From CAYVTV01 sp964563105 (GTDB lineage Bacteria; Bacteroidota; Bacteroidia; Bacteroidales; GCA-2748055), in the NCBI GenBank assembly GCA_964563105.1, contig CAZLXM010000048.1, positions 1 to 27,567 of the forward strand: a stretch of 27,567 nt of DNA. Reading direction: 5' to 3'. The notes beneath the pieces were generated by a model. That model did no database searches, was not told the origin of the DNA, and saw nothing but the letters and a program-made list of their open reading frames with translations. A program made the position numbers and the translations under genes. Below are positions 1 through 8,547 of the stretch, piece after piece; the first letter of the stretch is position 1; each line of letters begins with the position of its first letter.

Positions 1-15
1 TGTCAAAGAACAAAG

Positions 16-38
16 AAATTTATTTAGTTAATAAATTT
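16..38. repeat. AT-only hairpin upstream of the first gene
   Basis: AAATTTATT (16-24) and AATAAATTT (30-38) form a perfect 9-bp inverted repeat with a 5-nt loop. It contains only A and T in the stem and has no U-run, so it could be a weak terminator of a gene to the left of the window or chance in AT-rich DNA. The rest of 1-133 shows no convincing promoter. Confidence 0.3.
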
Positions 39-133
39 TAACGCATCAGTAGTAAGCTTATAAAAACAATAAAAAAGGATTGTAAACAATTATTTGAATA
101 AGAAAATATTTTGAATAATAAAAACAAGGGCTA

Positions 134-1249
134 ATGAGGATCGGATTTGACGCAAAAAGAGCTTTTAATAATTTTACCGGACTGGGAAATTATAGCAGAA
201 ATGTTATCAGACAATTGGTTAGTATGTATCCGGGAAATAATTATATTCTTTATAATCCCGGAAGAGAGATGACAGTCGGAAATTTTCCACCTGAAAGATG
301 TATTGTTGTTCAACCTGACACATTATTTTTTCGATATTTTCCTGCTTTTTGGAGATCGTTTGGTTTGCCGGGAATTTTACTAAGGGAACGGATTGATATT
401 TTTCATGGTCTAAGTAATGAGCTCCCATTTGGTTTTAAGAGCAGTAATATTAAAAAAGTAGTAACTATACATGATCTGATATTCCTTCATTATCCTAAAA
501 CTTATTTTTTTGCTGACAGAGAGATATATAAAAGGAAATTCAGATACAGCGTCCGTGCTGCTGATATGGTTATTGCAGTCAGTGAGCAGACTAAAAGAGA
601 TATACAGCATTTTTTTGATATCGATAATTCTAAAATTGAGGTTATTTATCAGGATTGCTCACCCATATTTTATAATAAAATAGAACCTGAGACCTTTGAC
701 AGCATCCGGAATAAATATTCTCTCCCCGGTGAATATATCTTATATGTTGGTACCATAGAAGAGAGGAAGAACCTGTTAAGCATTTTAAAGGCTTTACATA
801 AATTTAAAATTGAAGTCCCTTTGGTTATTATTGGAGGAGAAACATCTTATATGAAAAAGATAAGGGAATATATTACTGAAAATAATATTTTAAATTTATA
901 TTTTTTAAATCAGATCCCCGAAACAGATCTTCCTGCAATTTATGCCGGTTCGTTATTGTTTATTTATCCATCAATTTATGAAGGTTTTGGAATACCTGTC
1001 CTGGAAGCACTAAATGTTGGGACTCCGGTAATTACATCAAAAGGAAGTTGTCTTGAAGAAACGGGAGGGAAAGGATCTGTTTATGTGGACCCCTTTAATA
1101 TTGAAGAATTAGCTAATTCAATTCAGGAAGTATTAAATAGCCCGGAATTAAGAAAAAATATGATTAAGGAAGGGAAAAAACATGCACTTTTATTTCGTCC
1201 TGAGAGAACTACAAAACAATTATTTGATTTATATAAACGATTATTATGA
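134..1249 (+). CDS. GT4-family glycosyltransferase
   Basis: Predicted cytoplasmic or membrane-peripheral retaining glycosyltransferase of 371 aa with a GT-B fold. The N-terminal Rossmann half opens with MRIGFDAKRAF and a glycine-rich FTGLGNYS loop (acceptor side). The C-terminal half carries the donor-binding pattern of family GT4: YVGTIEERKN near residue 208, then the E-x7-E pair in YEGFGIPVLEAL (E283 and E291). It resembles mannosyl- or glucosyltransferases of polysaccharide and LPS pathways, but neither donor nor acceptor can be read from the sequence. There is no signal peptide. The ATG is the first in-frame start and lacks a Shine-Dalgarno sequence. The stop codon overlaps the next gene's start (ATGA), so the two are probably co-transcribed. 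No other cell-surface sugar genes are adjacent. Confidence 0.88.
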   Translation: MRIGFDAKRAFNNFTGLGNYSRNVIRQLVSMYPGNNYILYNPGREMTVGNFPPERCIVVQPDTLFFRYFPAFWRSFGLPGILLRERIDIFHGLSNELPFGFKSSNIKKVVTIHDLIFLHYPKTYFFADREIYKRKFRYSVRAADMVIAVSEQTKRDIQHFFDIDNSKIEVIYQDCSPIFYNKIEPETFDSIRNKYSLPGEYILYVGTIEERKNLLSILKALHKFKIEVPLVIIGGETSYMKKIREYITENNILNLYFLNQIPETDLPAIYAGSLLFIYPSIYEGFGIPVLEALNVGTPVITSKGSCLEETGGKGSVYVDPFNIEELANSIQEVLNSPELRKNMIKEGKKHALLFRPERTTKQLFDLYKRLL

Positions 1250-1815
1250 GCATGCAGGATGAAATTATGAAAACTGCCGATATACTCAGGCAGGGTGGAA
1301 TAATTTTATATCCAACAGATACAATTTGGGGTATTGGATGTAGTGCACTTAACGAAAAAGCAGTAAGAAGAATTTTTTCGATAAAAGAAAGGGATGAGAA
1401 CAAAGCTATGCTTATATTGCTTGATAAGCAGGAAAACTTAAGCTTATATATAAAAGATATTCCTGAAATTACCAGGCAGATAATTAAAACTTCAACTAAG
1501 CCATTAACAATTATTTATCCGGATGCATATAATGTTGCACCTTCCCTTATTGCAAAAGATGGCAGTATAGGGATACGTATAACTTCCGACATTTTTTGCT
1601 TTGAATTAATCAGGCAAATTGGGGCCCCATTGGTTTCCACATCAGCCAATAAAAGCGGACAGGCAGCACCTGCTTCATTTGCTGAGATTAGCGATTATAT
1701 TAAAAATAAAGTAGATTATATTGTAAACTGGCGACAGGATGAAAATTTTAAAAATGAACCTTCGGGATTAATCAAAGTTGACAGGGGAGGCAGCTTTAAG
1801 ATTCTACGTAATTAG
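1246..1815 (+). CDS. tsaC: L-threonylcarbamoyladenylate synthase (Sua5/YrdC/YwlC family)
   Basis: This 189-aa single-domain protein should make threonylcarbamoyl-AMP from threonine, bicarbonate and ATP, the first step of tRNA t6A37 synthesis. The YrdC signature is visible: GGIILYPTDTIWGIGC near residues 17-32, followed by the IFSIKERDENKAM segment and the LVSTSANKSG loop near residue 129. The length fits the short TsaC form without the extra Sua5 C-terminal domain. Its ATG overlaps the TGA of the upstream glycosyltransferase by 4 bp, suggesting translational coupling, although the functions are unrelated. The usual KRP-like motif reads KERDENKAM here, a mild divergence. A YciO-type paralogue of less certain function is the main alternative. 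Confidence 0.88.
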   Translation: MSMQDEIMKTADILRQGGIILYPTDTIWGIGCSALNEKAVRRIFSIKERDENKAMLILLDKQENLSLYIKDIPEITRQIIKTSTKPLTIIYPDAYNVAPSLIAKDGSIGIRITSDIFCFELIRQIGAPLVSTSANKSGQAAPASFAEISDYIKNKVDYIVNWRQDENFKNEPSGLIKVDRGGSFKILRN

Positions 1816-2087
1816 AATATCTGAGAAATATTGCAGTATTTATTTTTAAAAAAAGAATTTCAATAATTTAGATTTTATTGTTGTCTGCTATCTCATTTGT
1901 TTTATTAACTGATTATATATTTTATAATTAAGTTTTTAAAAAAAATAATATTCAATAACCCTGATAAACATCTGGAATACAGTGATATAATCGATTATTT
2001 AAAATGCTTTACCGGAATAGTTGCATTTATGAATTTAATTTATAAACTTAGCCTTTTAATGTTATTGTATAACTAATTTTTTAAAAA
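1816..2087. other. Intergenic region without a recognisable gene
   Basis: This 272-bp AT-rich gap holds no plausible reading frame. Just after tsaC, AAATAT-TGCA-GTATTT (about 1835-1850) can form a short hairpin followed by a T-rich then A-rich stretch, a possible weak terminator. Near the following gene, TAATTTTT lies about 14 nt before the ATG and differs by one base from the Bacteroidota -7 consensus TAnnTTTG. Neither signal is strong. Confidence 0.4.
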
Positions 2088-2543
2088 ATGAGTAAAGAGA
2101 CAGTGCTTTTCAGACACATCACACCTATACAGATCAGGTTTAATGATGTGGATATTTTGGGTCATGTGAACAATGCAGTTCACCAATATTATTTTGATTA
2201 TGCCAGGATGCAGTATTTTGAGCAGGTCCTTGGCAATGAAATAAATTGGAAAAAGTCTTCACTCGTTATTGTTTCCATTAAAGTTGATTATTTCATTCCA
2301 ATTTTAATTGATGATAAGATAGATGTTGAAACCAGGATTGAGATGATAGGAAATAAAAGTATTACAATGAAACAAAAAATAATAAGCAGAAATACCGGTG
2401 AGGTAAAATCATCCGGCTGGTCTGTTCTCGTTGCATTTGATGTGAGCATGAACCATACCATAGCTGTTCCCGAGGAATGGAAAAACCGCATAATCAGGTA
2501 TGAAAAGGAGATAGCCCTGAAATATCCTATGGCAGCTAATTAA
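2088..2543 (+). CDS. Acyl-CoA thioesterase, hotdog fold (4HBT/YbgC-like)
   Basis: A 151-aa single hotdog-fold protein predicted to hydrolyse acyl-CoA (or acyl-ACP) thioesters in the cytoplasm. The 4-hydroxybenzoyl-CoA thioesterase signature is clear near residues 17-38: RFNDVDILGHVNNAVHQYYF, with the catalytic Asp of the D-x-D-x-x-G-H-V-N-N block and the long helix after it. VDYFIPILIDDKIDVETRI forms the following beta strands. The substrate cannot be told. The gene stands alone on this strand and converges on rimM; the two stop codons share the tetranucleotide TTAA at 2540-2543, so there is no room for an intergenic terminator. Confidence 0.85.
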   Translation: MSKETVLFRHITPIQIRFNDVDILGHVNNAVHQYYFDYARMQYFEQVLGNEINWKKSSLVIVSIKVDYFIPILIDDKIDVETRIEMIGNKSITMKQKIISRNTGEVKSSGWSVLVAFDVSMNHTIAVPEEWKNRIIRYEKEIALKYPMAAN

Positions 2544-3058
2544 AGATTTATTAATCCATCAGGGAGCCTGGCTTCCAATTTCCTTTCCATGTGATCAATT
2601 GAACTTATAATTTCAGAGTTTACCGGTACCAGAAATTCTTGACCGGATGATTTAATTACAAGTAACGGGTTTAATTCATGGTCAATAAATTCTTTGACTA
2701 CACCTTTTACTCCCGTTGTTAAATCAATGAATGAATAACCAATTAATGTTGAGAGACCAGGCGCTGTTTTTTTTCTTATTTTATTATAGATATTATCAGG
2801 AAAAAAAACATTGCATCCGGAAAATTTTGCAGCTTCGCTAACAGAGTCTACATATTCTAACTTAAAAACTGCGGAACTTTCCCTCAATGAGATTTCATTT
2901 ATGATAAAAGGGACTAAGGTTTCGTTTAGTTCAATGAATAAAGTATCTCCCGGTTCAATCCCTTCAGGGTCTATATTTTTGAAGTGAATTAATATTTCTC
3001 CTCTGGTACCGTGTTGTTTCAATACGATACCAGTATGAGAAGCGTTATTCCTTATCAT
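2540..3058 (-). CDS. rimM: Ribosome maturation factor RimM
   Basis: A 172-aa protein that binds S19 and assists maturation of the 30S head. The N-terminal RimM barrel shows the typical opening HTGIVLKQHGTRGEILIHF (residues 8-26) and the C-terminal PRC barrel is recognisable from LIGYSFIDLTTGVKGVVKEF onward, including NPLLVIKSSGQEFLVPV. Length is normal. It follows rpsP with a 14-bp overlap (start ATG at 3058, rpsP stop at 3045), so the pair is one operon and translation is probably coupled. The trmD and rplS genes that often complete this operon in other phyla are absent; the next gene converges. Confidence 0.92.
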   Translation of the reverse strand: MIRNNASHTGIVLKQHGTRGEILIHFKNIDPEGIEPGDTLFIELNETLVPFIINEISLRESSAVFKLEYVDSVSEAAKFSGCNVFFPDNIYNKIRKKTAPGLSTLIGYSFIDLTTGVKGVVKEFIDHELNPLLVIKSSGQEFLVPVNSEIISSIDHMERKLEARLPDGLINL

Positions 3059-3650
3059 TTTCTTCAGCAGGAGGGTTTTCTATGGATTTTTCCCCCTCTT
3101 CAACTTTTTCAACTGTTGCTTCTACGTCTGCTTCAGTTTTTTCAGCTACTGCTGCATTTTCAGCTTCTTCAGCTTTATCAGCTTCGGCTATTGCAGCACG
3201 CTTTTTAGCTAATTCTTTCTCCATTACTTCCCGCTTTTTAGACTCTTCTTTAAGGTTCTCTTCAGCTTTCATTTGGCTTGATTTTTTGACTGAATCAATT
3301 TTCGATTGAATTTTCGATTCTTTCATTGTCATCCATTCAGCAAATTTTCTTTCAGCTTCTTCTAAAGAAAAAGCATTTTTTTTCACACCGGTAAGGAGAT
3401 GTTTTTTATATAAAACTCCTTTATAAGACAAGATAGCCCTGCAGGTATCTGTAGGTTGAGCGCCTTTTACAAGCCATTCCAACGACTTATCGAAATCGAG
3501 TTCAATGGTTGCAGGATTTGTTTTCGGATCATAAATACCGAGTTTTTCAATGTATCTGCCATCCCGTGGCGCCCTGCTATCAGCTGCAACAATGTGATAA
3601 TACGGACTTTTTTTACGTCCACGTCGTGCTAGTCTGATCTTTACAGGCAT
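3045..3650 (-). CDS. rpsP: 30S ribosomal protein S16 with long charged C-terminal extension
   Basis: Structural protein of the small subunit body. The start is the ATG at 3650, giving MPVKIRLARRGRKKSPYYH, the canonical S16 N-terminus; the frame continues 25 codons upstream but that part is hydrophobic nonsense and lies over the promoter. The S16 fold covers roughly residues 1-85 (RDGRYIEKLGIYDPKTNP and PTDTCRAILSYKGVLYKKHL are typical). Residues about 95-201 are an added tail, first Lys/Glu-rich and helical, then almost only Ala, Glu, Lys and Val. A standard S16 is about 80-90 aa, so over half of this 201-aa protein is extension; charged tails on S16 are common in Bacteroidota. It heads the rpsP-rimM operon. 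Confidence 0.95.
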   Translation of the reverse strand: MPVKIRLARRGRKKSPYYHIVAADSRAPRDGRYIEKLGIYDPKTNPATIELDFDKSLEWLVKGAQPTDTCRAILSYKGVLYKKHLLTGVKKNAFSLEEAERKFAEWMTMKESKIQSKIDSVKKSSQMKAEENLKEESKKREVMEKELAKKRAAIAEADKAEEAENAAVAEKTEADVEATVEKVEEGEKSIENPPAEENDKE

Positions 3651-3695
3651 ACTCAAATAGTTTAAATAAATTAATATTTGTTTTTTTAAGAGGTG

Positions 3696-3726
3696 CAAAA
3701 TTAAAATAAATATACAATTAATCAAA
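3696..3726 (-). promoter_or_regulatory. Bacteroidota-type promoter for rpsP-rimM
   Basis: Read on the minus strand, TTTG (3723-3726) is followed after exactly 19 nt by TAATTTTG (3696-3703). This matches the primary sigma-factor consensus of the phylum (TTTG, about 19 nt, TAnnTTTG) without a mismatch. The predicted transcription start near 3689 leaves a leader of about 40 nt before the rpsP ATG at 3650. It is the best promoter match in the window. Confidence 0.75.
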
Positions 3727-3784
3727 ATTGCGCAAACTTATTTTTTTTGGGAAAAAGTTATCAATGCTTTATTAACAATACGGT

Positions 3785-3812
3785 TTTGATAGAAACAATT
3801 ATTGTAAATTTG
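3785..3812 (+). promoter_or_regulatory. Candidate Bacteroidota promoter for dnaE
   Basis: TAAATTTG (3805-3812) matches the -7 consensus TAnnTTTG exactly, and TTTG sits at 3785-3788, 16 nt upstream, slightly closer than the usual 17-21 nt. A start near 3820 would give a dnaE leader of about 110 nt. It faces away from the rpsP promoter about 80 bp to the left. Confidence 0.5.
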
Positions 3813-3845
3813 AATCTTGGTTAAAACGGATAAATCACTTATTAA

Positions 3846-3904
3846 AAAGCTGAAATCAGCTTTCAACCAATATATTACATTAACAGGTCAGACAGGCATG
3901 TTAA
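3846..3904 (+). promoter_or_regulatory. Two hairpins in the dnaE leader
   Basis: AAAGCTG (3846-3852) and CAGCTTT (3857-3863) form a perfect 7-bp stem with an AAAT loop. A second, weaker one pairs TTAACA (3880-3885) with TGTTAA (3899-3904) around a 13-nt loop. Both lie between the candidate promoter and the dnaE ATG, so they would be part of the 5' leader. No U-run follows either. A regulatory role is only inferred. Confidence 0.35.
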
Positions 3905-3931
3905 ATTAATTTAAAAAGGATTTGCTGAGAA

Positions 3932-6900
3932 ATGTTTCTGATTTTTGATACCGAAACAACAGGATTACCTCTAAGGGATAATGCTCCATTGCATGAAATT
4001 GCGAACTGGCCCAGGATCGTGCAATTAGCATGGCAAATTCATGATCTGAAAGGGAATTTTATAAAAGCTAAGAATTTTATCATTAAGCCTGACGGTTTTG
4101 TTATACCTTATGCTGCCGAAAAAGTTCACGGGATTTCAACAAAAATGGCTGAAATGCATGGATATGACTTAAAAGAGGTAATGACTGAGTTTTCGCATGA
4201 TGTTGAGCTTGCATCCCTGTTAATTGGCCATAATATTGAATTTGATATAAATATTGTTGCAGCAGAGTATATCCGTACGGGTATAAATAATTGTTTTCTT
4301 GAAAAACCTAAATTATGTACTAAAGTTATTTCTACTGATTATTGCGCTTTGCCCGGAGGTAAAGGTGGAAAATATAAATGGCCGGGCCTTGGCGAACTCT
4401 ATATGAAATTATTTAATGAAAGTTTTAGTGATGCCCATGATGCCGCAGCTGACGTAAATGCTACTGCAAGATGCTTTCTTGAACTTATCAGGCTTGGAGT
4501 AATAAAAGAGAATGACCTCCCTGTTACAAAAGGTGAATATGAGGAGTTTATGAAGCTAAATATAGAACCTTTCCCATTTCAGGATGATCATCTTAAACAC
4601 TCACCTGCTGAGAAATTAACTATAGACCTTCCGCCTGTTGAAATAAAGGATGAAAAAGAAGCCCCTGACAATGAAACCGACTTTAAGCAGCCTTTTGTAC
4701 ATTTACATGTGCATACACAATATTCTATCCTGGACGGGGCCGCTTCAATAAAAGAGTTAATTGCAAAGGCAAAAAAGGATGGTATGCCCGCCCTGGCAAT
4801 TACTGATCATGGAAATATGTTTGGAGTCAAAATGTTTCATTCTGACTCTATGAGAAATGGAATAAAACCAATTATTGGATGTGAACTTTATGTTGCAAGA
4901 AGATCCAGGTTTTCCAAAGAAGATAAAATAGATGCAAATGGCGATCATCTTATTGTTCTTTCCAAAGACTTGCAGGGATATCATAATCTTATAAAATTGG
5001 TTTCTTATGGCTACATAGAAGGATTTTATTATAAGCCGAGAGTAGATAAGGAACTTATAAGAAAATACAGTACCGGCCTGATAGCGCTTTCAGCATGTCT
5101 GGGAGGCGAAATACCCAGGTTGATTATGGAAGAAGGAATTGAGAGTGCGGAAAAGGCATTGCTGGAATATAAAAATATTTTCGGGGATGATTTTTATCTT
5201 GAATTAATGCGGCATCCTTCCGAAGACCCTGAAATGAACGAGAAAGTTTACAAAGACCAGTTGTTTGTTAATCAGGTACTTCTTGAAATTGGTAAAAAGC
5301 ATAATGTAAAGTGTGTTGCAACAAATGATGTTCATTTTGTGAATGAGGAGGATGCAGCTGCTCATGACAGGCTTATATGTCTTAGTACGGGAAAGGATAT
5401 CGATGATCCTTCCCGTTTAAAATATACCCGGCAGGAATGGATGAAAACCAGACCTGAAATGTATTCGCTGTTTGCTGATATTCCTGAAATCTTGCAAAAT
5501 ACAATGGAAATTGTTGATAAGGTAAAGGAATATAAGCTGAATAAAGAAGCTGTCATGCCAAATTTCCCCTTACCGGCTGGTTTTAATGATGACGATGAAT
5601 TTTTAAGACATCTTAGTTTTAGTGGAGCTGAAAAAAGATACAAAGAAATAAGTCCTGAAATAAGAGAAAATTTGGAATATGAACTTGGAGTGATTAAACG
5701 AATGGGTTATCCCGGATATTTTCTTATTGTTCAGGATTTCATAAATAATGCCCGTGCAATGGGTATCTCTGTCGGCCCTGGCAGAGGATCGGCTGCAGGC
5801 TCGGTTGTGGCCTACTGTATCGGAATTACAGATATCGATCCTATTAAATATAATTTGTTGTTTGAAAGGTTCCTTAATCCTGATAGAATCTCGATGCCCG
5901 ATATAGATATTGATTTTGATGAAGACGGAAGGGAAGAAATATTAAAATGGGTTGTAGAAAAGTATGGTAAGCAAAGGGTGGCACAAATTATTACATTTGG
6001 GACTATGGCTGCGAAAATGGCTATTCGTGATGTAGCCAGGATACAAAGGCTTCCTCTTTCTGAATCTGACAGATTAGCAAAACTTGTCCCGGAAAGACCG
6101 GGGACTACTTTAAAATCGGCATATAATGAGGTTCCTGAATTAAAAAAGGAGCGGGATTCGGACAATGAATTGATTGCATCCACACTTAAATATGCCGGAA
6201 TACTGGAAGGATCAGTAAGGCATACCGGAATTCATGCATGTGGAATTATAATTGGCAGGGATGATCTCATTGAGCATATACCTGTCTGTACCTCAAAAGA
6301 TTCTGATCTTTTAATTAGTCAGTATGATGGAAAACAGGTTGAGGACGTTGGTATGTTGAAAATGGATTTTCTGGGACTGAAAACGCTTTCCATTATTAAA
6401 GATACAATAAAGACTATAAAAGACACAAAAGACATTGATGTCAATATCAATGAAATACCCCTTGATGATACGAATACTTTTGAACTTTACAGTAAGGGTG
6501 AAACAACGGGCGTTTTTCAGTTTGAATCTGCAGGAATGAAAAAATATTTAAGGGATTTAAAGCCGAACAGATTGGAAGATCTGATTGCTATGAATGCCCT
6601 TTATCGCCCCGGTCCGATGGAGTATATCCCTAATTTTATAAACCGTAAACATGGTAGGGAGGATATAGTCTATGCACTCAAAGAAATGGAAGATGACCTG
6701 AGGGAAACATATGGAATAACAGTTTATCAGGAACAGGTGATGAGACTTTCACAGAAGCTGGCCGGTTTTTCAAGGGGTGAAGCTGATTCACTCAGGAAGG
6801 CCATGGGAAAGAAAATTCGCCGGATGATGGATGAAATGAAGGAAAAGTTCCTTGCCGGATGTCAGAAAAATGGATTTGAATTATCAATAGTTGAAAAGAT

Positions 6901-8194
6901 ATGGGCTGATTGGGAAGCTTTTGCCCAGTATGCATTCAATAAATCACATTCAACATGTTATGCTCTTGTATCATATCAAACTGCATATCTGAAAGCTCAT
7001 TACCCTGCCGAATTTATGGCAGCTGTGCTTAGCCGGAATATTACTGATATCAAAAAGATTAGTTTTTTTATGGATGAGTGCAGAAGAATGAATATTGAAG
7101 TATTGGGGCCGGATATTAATGAAAGTAATGTTAAATTTACTGTTAATCAAACAGGTAATATAAGATTCGGGTTAAGTGCAATAAAGGGGGTTGGGGAAAA
7201 TGCCGTGAATTTGATTATTGAAGAAAGACGAAAAAATGGATTTTACCAGGATATTTATGATTTTTTTGAACGGACTAATTTGCATGCAGCTAACAGGAAA
7301 ACGCTTGAAGGCCTTGTAGCTGCAGGTGCTTTTGATTGCTTTCCTGTAATAAACAGAGGACAGTATTTTTCAATTTCTGAAAATAATTTAAGTTTTATAG
7401 AAAATTTAATCAAATATGGTTTAAAATTGCAGGGAGAGAAAGATACTGCCCAACAAACACTTTTTGGCAGCGCACAGGCAGATACCATTGTGAAGCCTGC
7501 TCCTCCTGTATCTGAAGACTGGCCATTACTTGAGAAAATAAATATGGAAAAAGAGCTGATTGGGATGTATCTTACAGCTCATCCACTTGACAGATTTAAA
7601 GTTGAGATACGTAATTTTTGTAATTCCGGCCTCCATGAAATTAATAATTCTCTCGACAAACTTAAAGGAAAGGAGATCGCATTTCCTGTAATAGTCAAAT
7701 CTTTCAGACAGGGGATTTCACCAAAAAATAACAGGCCTTATGGAATTGCTATGCTTGAAGATTATTATGATTCTTATCAGCTTCGTTTGTGGGGAAATGA
7801 TTTTGTAAACTTTAAAAATTATTTTGATCCGGGAATGAGCCTGTTAATAAAAGCAAATGTGGAAGAATGGATTTCCCAAAAAGATAAGCGTAAAGGCCTT
7901 GATCTCAAAATTAAGAGTATTCATATGCTGTCTGAAATTAAAGATGAAATGGTAAAAGCTGTTAGAATAACCATCCCTTCGGAGTTTGTTACTGATCAGT
8001 TTATTGAAAAAATTTCTGAATTTATTCAGAAGCCTGAAAAAAATATAAGGTTAAAACATTTAAGATTTCAGATTGTTGATAATGAAACTAATTTAAAAAT
8101 TGATTTATTTTCAAGAAACAATTATATTGAACTCACGGATAATTTAATTTCGTTTCTTGAAAATACTAAAGAAATTGCATATTCATTGAATTGA
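3932..8194 (+). CDS. dnaE: DNA polymerase III alpha subunit with fused N-terminal 3'-5' exonuclease
   Basis: Replicative polymerase catalytic subunit, 1420 aa, against roughly 1160 aa in E. coli. Residues 1-190 are a DnaQ-type DEDDh exonuclease: D6/E8 in FDTETTG, D105 in HNIEFD, and H169-x4-D174 in HDAAADV. After a linker, the PHP domain starts near 255 (HLHVH, then AITDHGNMFG). The polymerase core includes GPGRGSAAG and PDIDIDFDEDGRE, whose D657 and D659 match the metal-binding pair of C-family polymerases. QQTLF at 1174-1178 fits the beta-clamp-binding pattern, and an OB domain follows near 1240. The exonuclease is N-terminal to PHP, unlike PolC, where it interrupts PHP. trxA follows after 33 bp. 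All exonuclease and polymerase residues checked are intact, so proofreading is probably in cis. Confidence 0.96.
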   Translation: MFLIFDTETTGLPLRDNAPLHEIANWPRIVQLAWQIHDLKGNFIKAKNFIIKPDGFVIPYAAEKVHGISTKMAEMHGYDLKEVMTEFSHDVELASLLIGHNIEFDINIVAAEYIRTGINNCFLEKPKLCTKVISTDYCALPGGKGGKYKWPGLGELYMKLFNESFSDAHDAAADVNATARCFLELIRLGVIKENDLPVTKGEYEEFMKLNIEPFPFQDDHLKHSPAEKLTIDLPPVEIKDEKEAPDNETDFKQPFVHLHVHTQYSILDGAASIKELIAKAKKDGMPALAITDHGNMFGVKMFHSDSMRNGIKPIIGCELYVARRSRFSKEDKIDANGDHLIVLSKDLQGYHNLIKLVSYGYIEGFYYKPRVDKELIRKYSTGLIALSACLGGEIPRLIMEEGIESAEKALLEYKNIFGDDFYLELMRHPSEDPEMNEKVYKDQLFVNQVLLEIGKKHNVKCVATNDVHFVNEEDAAAHDRLICLSTGKDIDDPSRLKYTRQEWMKTRPEMYSLFADIPEILQNTMEIVDKVKEYKLNKEAVMPNFPLPAGFNDDDEFLRHLSFSGAEKRYKEISPEIRENLEYELGVIKRMGYPGYFLIVQDFINNARAMGISVGPGRGSAAGSVVAYCIGITDIDPIKYNLLFERFLNPDRISMPDIDIDFDEDGREEILKWVVEKYGKQRVAQIITFGTMAAKMAIRDVARIQRLPLSESDRLAKLVPERPGTTLKSAYNEVPELKKERDSDNELIASTLKYAGILEGSVRHTGIHACGIIIGRDDLIEHIPVCTSKDSDLLISQYDGKQVEDVGMLKMDFLGLKTLSIIKDTIKTIKDTKDIDVNINEIPLDDTNTFELYSKGETTGVFQFESAGMKKYLRDLKPNRLEDLIAMNALYRPGPMEYIPNFINRKHGREDIVYALKEMEDDLRETYGITVYQEQVMRLSQKLAGFSRGEADSLRKAMGKKIRRMMDEMKEKFLAGCQKNGFELSIVEKIWADWEAFAQYAFNKSHSTCYALVSYQTAYLKAHYPAEFMAAVLSRNITDIKKISFFMDECRRMNIEVLGPDINESNVKFTVNQTGNIRFGLSAIKGVGENAVNLIIEERRKNGFYQDIYDFFERTNLHAANRKTLEGLVAAGAFDCFPVINRGQYFSISENNLSFIENLIKYGLKLQGEKDTAQQTLFGSAQADTIVKPAPPVSEDWPLLEKINMEKELIGMYLTAHPLDRFKVEIRNFCNSGLHEINNSLDKLKGKEIAFPVIVKSFRQGISPKNNRPYGIAMLEDYYDSYQLRLWGNDFVNFKNYFDPGMSLLIKANVEEWISQKDKRKGLDLKIKSIHMLSEIKDEMVKAVRITIPSEFVTDQFIEKISEFIQKPEKNIRLKHLRFQIVDNETNLKIDLFSRNNYIELTDNLISFLENTKEIAYSLN

Positions 8195-8227
8195 TTTTTA
8201 TTATTTTTTAATTTAAATAAAATTTAT

Positions 8228-8545
8228 ATGGCTTTAGAATTAACAGACAACAATTTCGATGAAATTGTTTTGAAATCAGACAAACCTGTAATTGTAGATT
8301 TTTGGGCAGAATGGTGTGGCCCCTGTAAAATGATTGGTCCTATTGTTAATGAAGTTGGAGAAGATTTCAAAGAAAGTGCAATTGTAGGTAAGCTGGATGT
8401 AGATAATAATCCTGACATTACTATGCGTTATGGTATAAGGAACATTCCGACAATTTTATTCTTTAAAAATGGAGCTGTTGCTGATAAACAGGTTGGCGCT
8501 GTACCTAAAAGCATAATTGTTAGTAAACTGGAAGCTTTACTTTAA
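8228..8545 (+). CDS. trxA: Thioredoxin
   Basis: A 105-aa cytoplasmic disulfide reductant with the complete active site WAEWCGPCK (C30 and C33), the preceding VDFWA strand and the cis-proline loop in RNIPTILFFKNG. Length and motif match canonical thioredoxin 1, and no signal peptide is present, which separates it from the exported TlpA-like proteins. It lies 33 bp after dnaE and 2 bp before the LOG gene, so the three are probably co-transcribed. No Shine-Dalgarno sequence precedes the ATG; the leader is A/T-rich. Confidence 0.95.
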   Translation: MALELTDNNFDEIVLKSDKPVIVDFWAEWCGPCKMIGPIVNEVGEDFKESAIVGKLDVDNNPDITMRYGIRNIPTILFFKNGAVADKQVGAVPKSIIVSKLEALL

Positions 8546-8547
8546 TA

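Noticed and set aside
3011..3309. Leucine-rich and serine-rich reading frames on the plus strand
   Set aside because: They are shadows of the repetitive Ala/Glu/Lys codons in the C-terminal tail of rpsP on the opposite strand.
3651..3725. Upstream 25-codon extension of rpsP
   Set aside because: It is hydrophobic and unlike any S16, overlaps a perfect promoter, and the ATG at 3650 gives the canonical MPVKIRLAR start.
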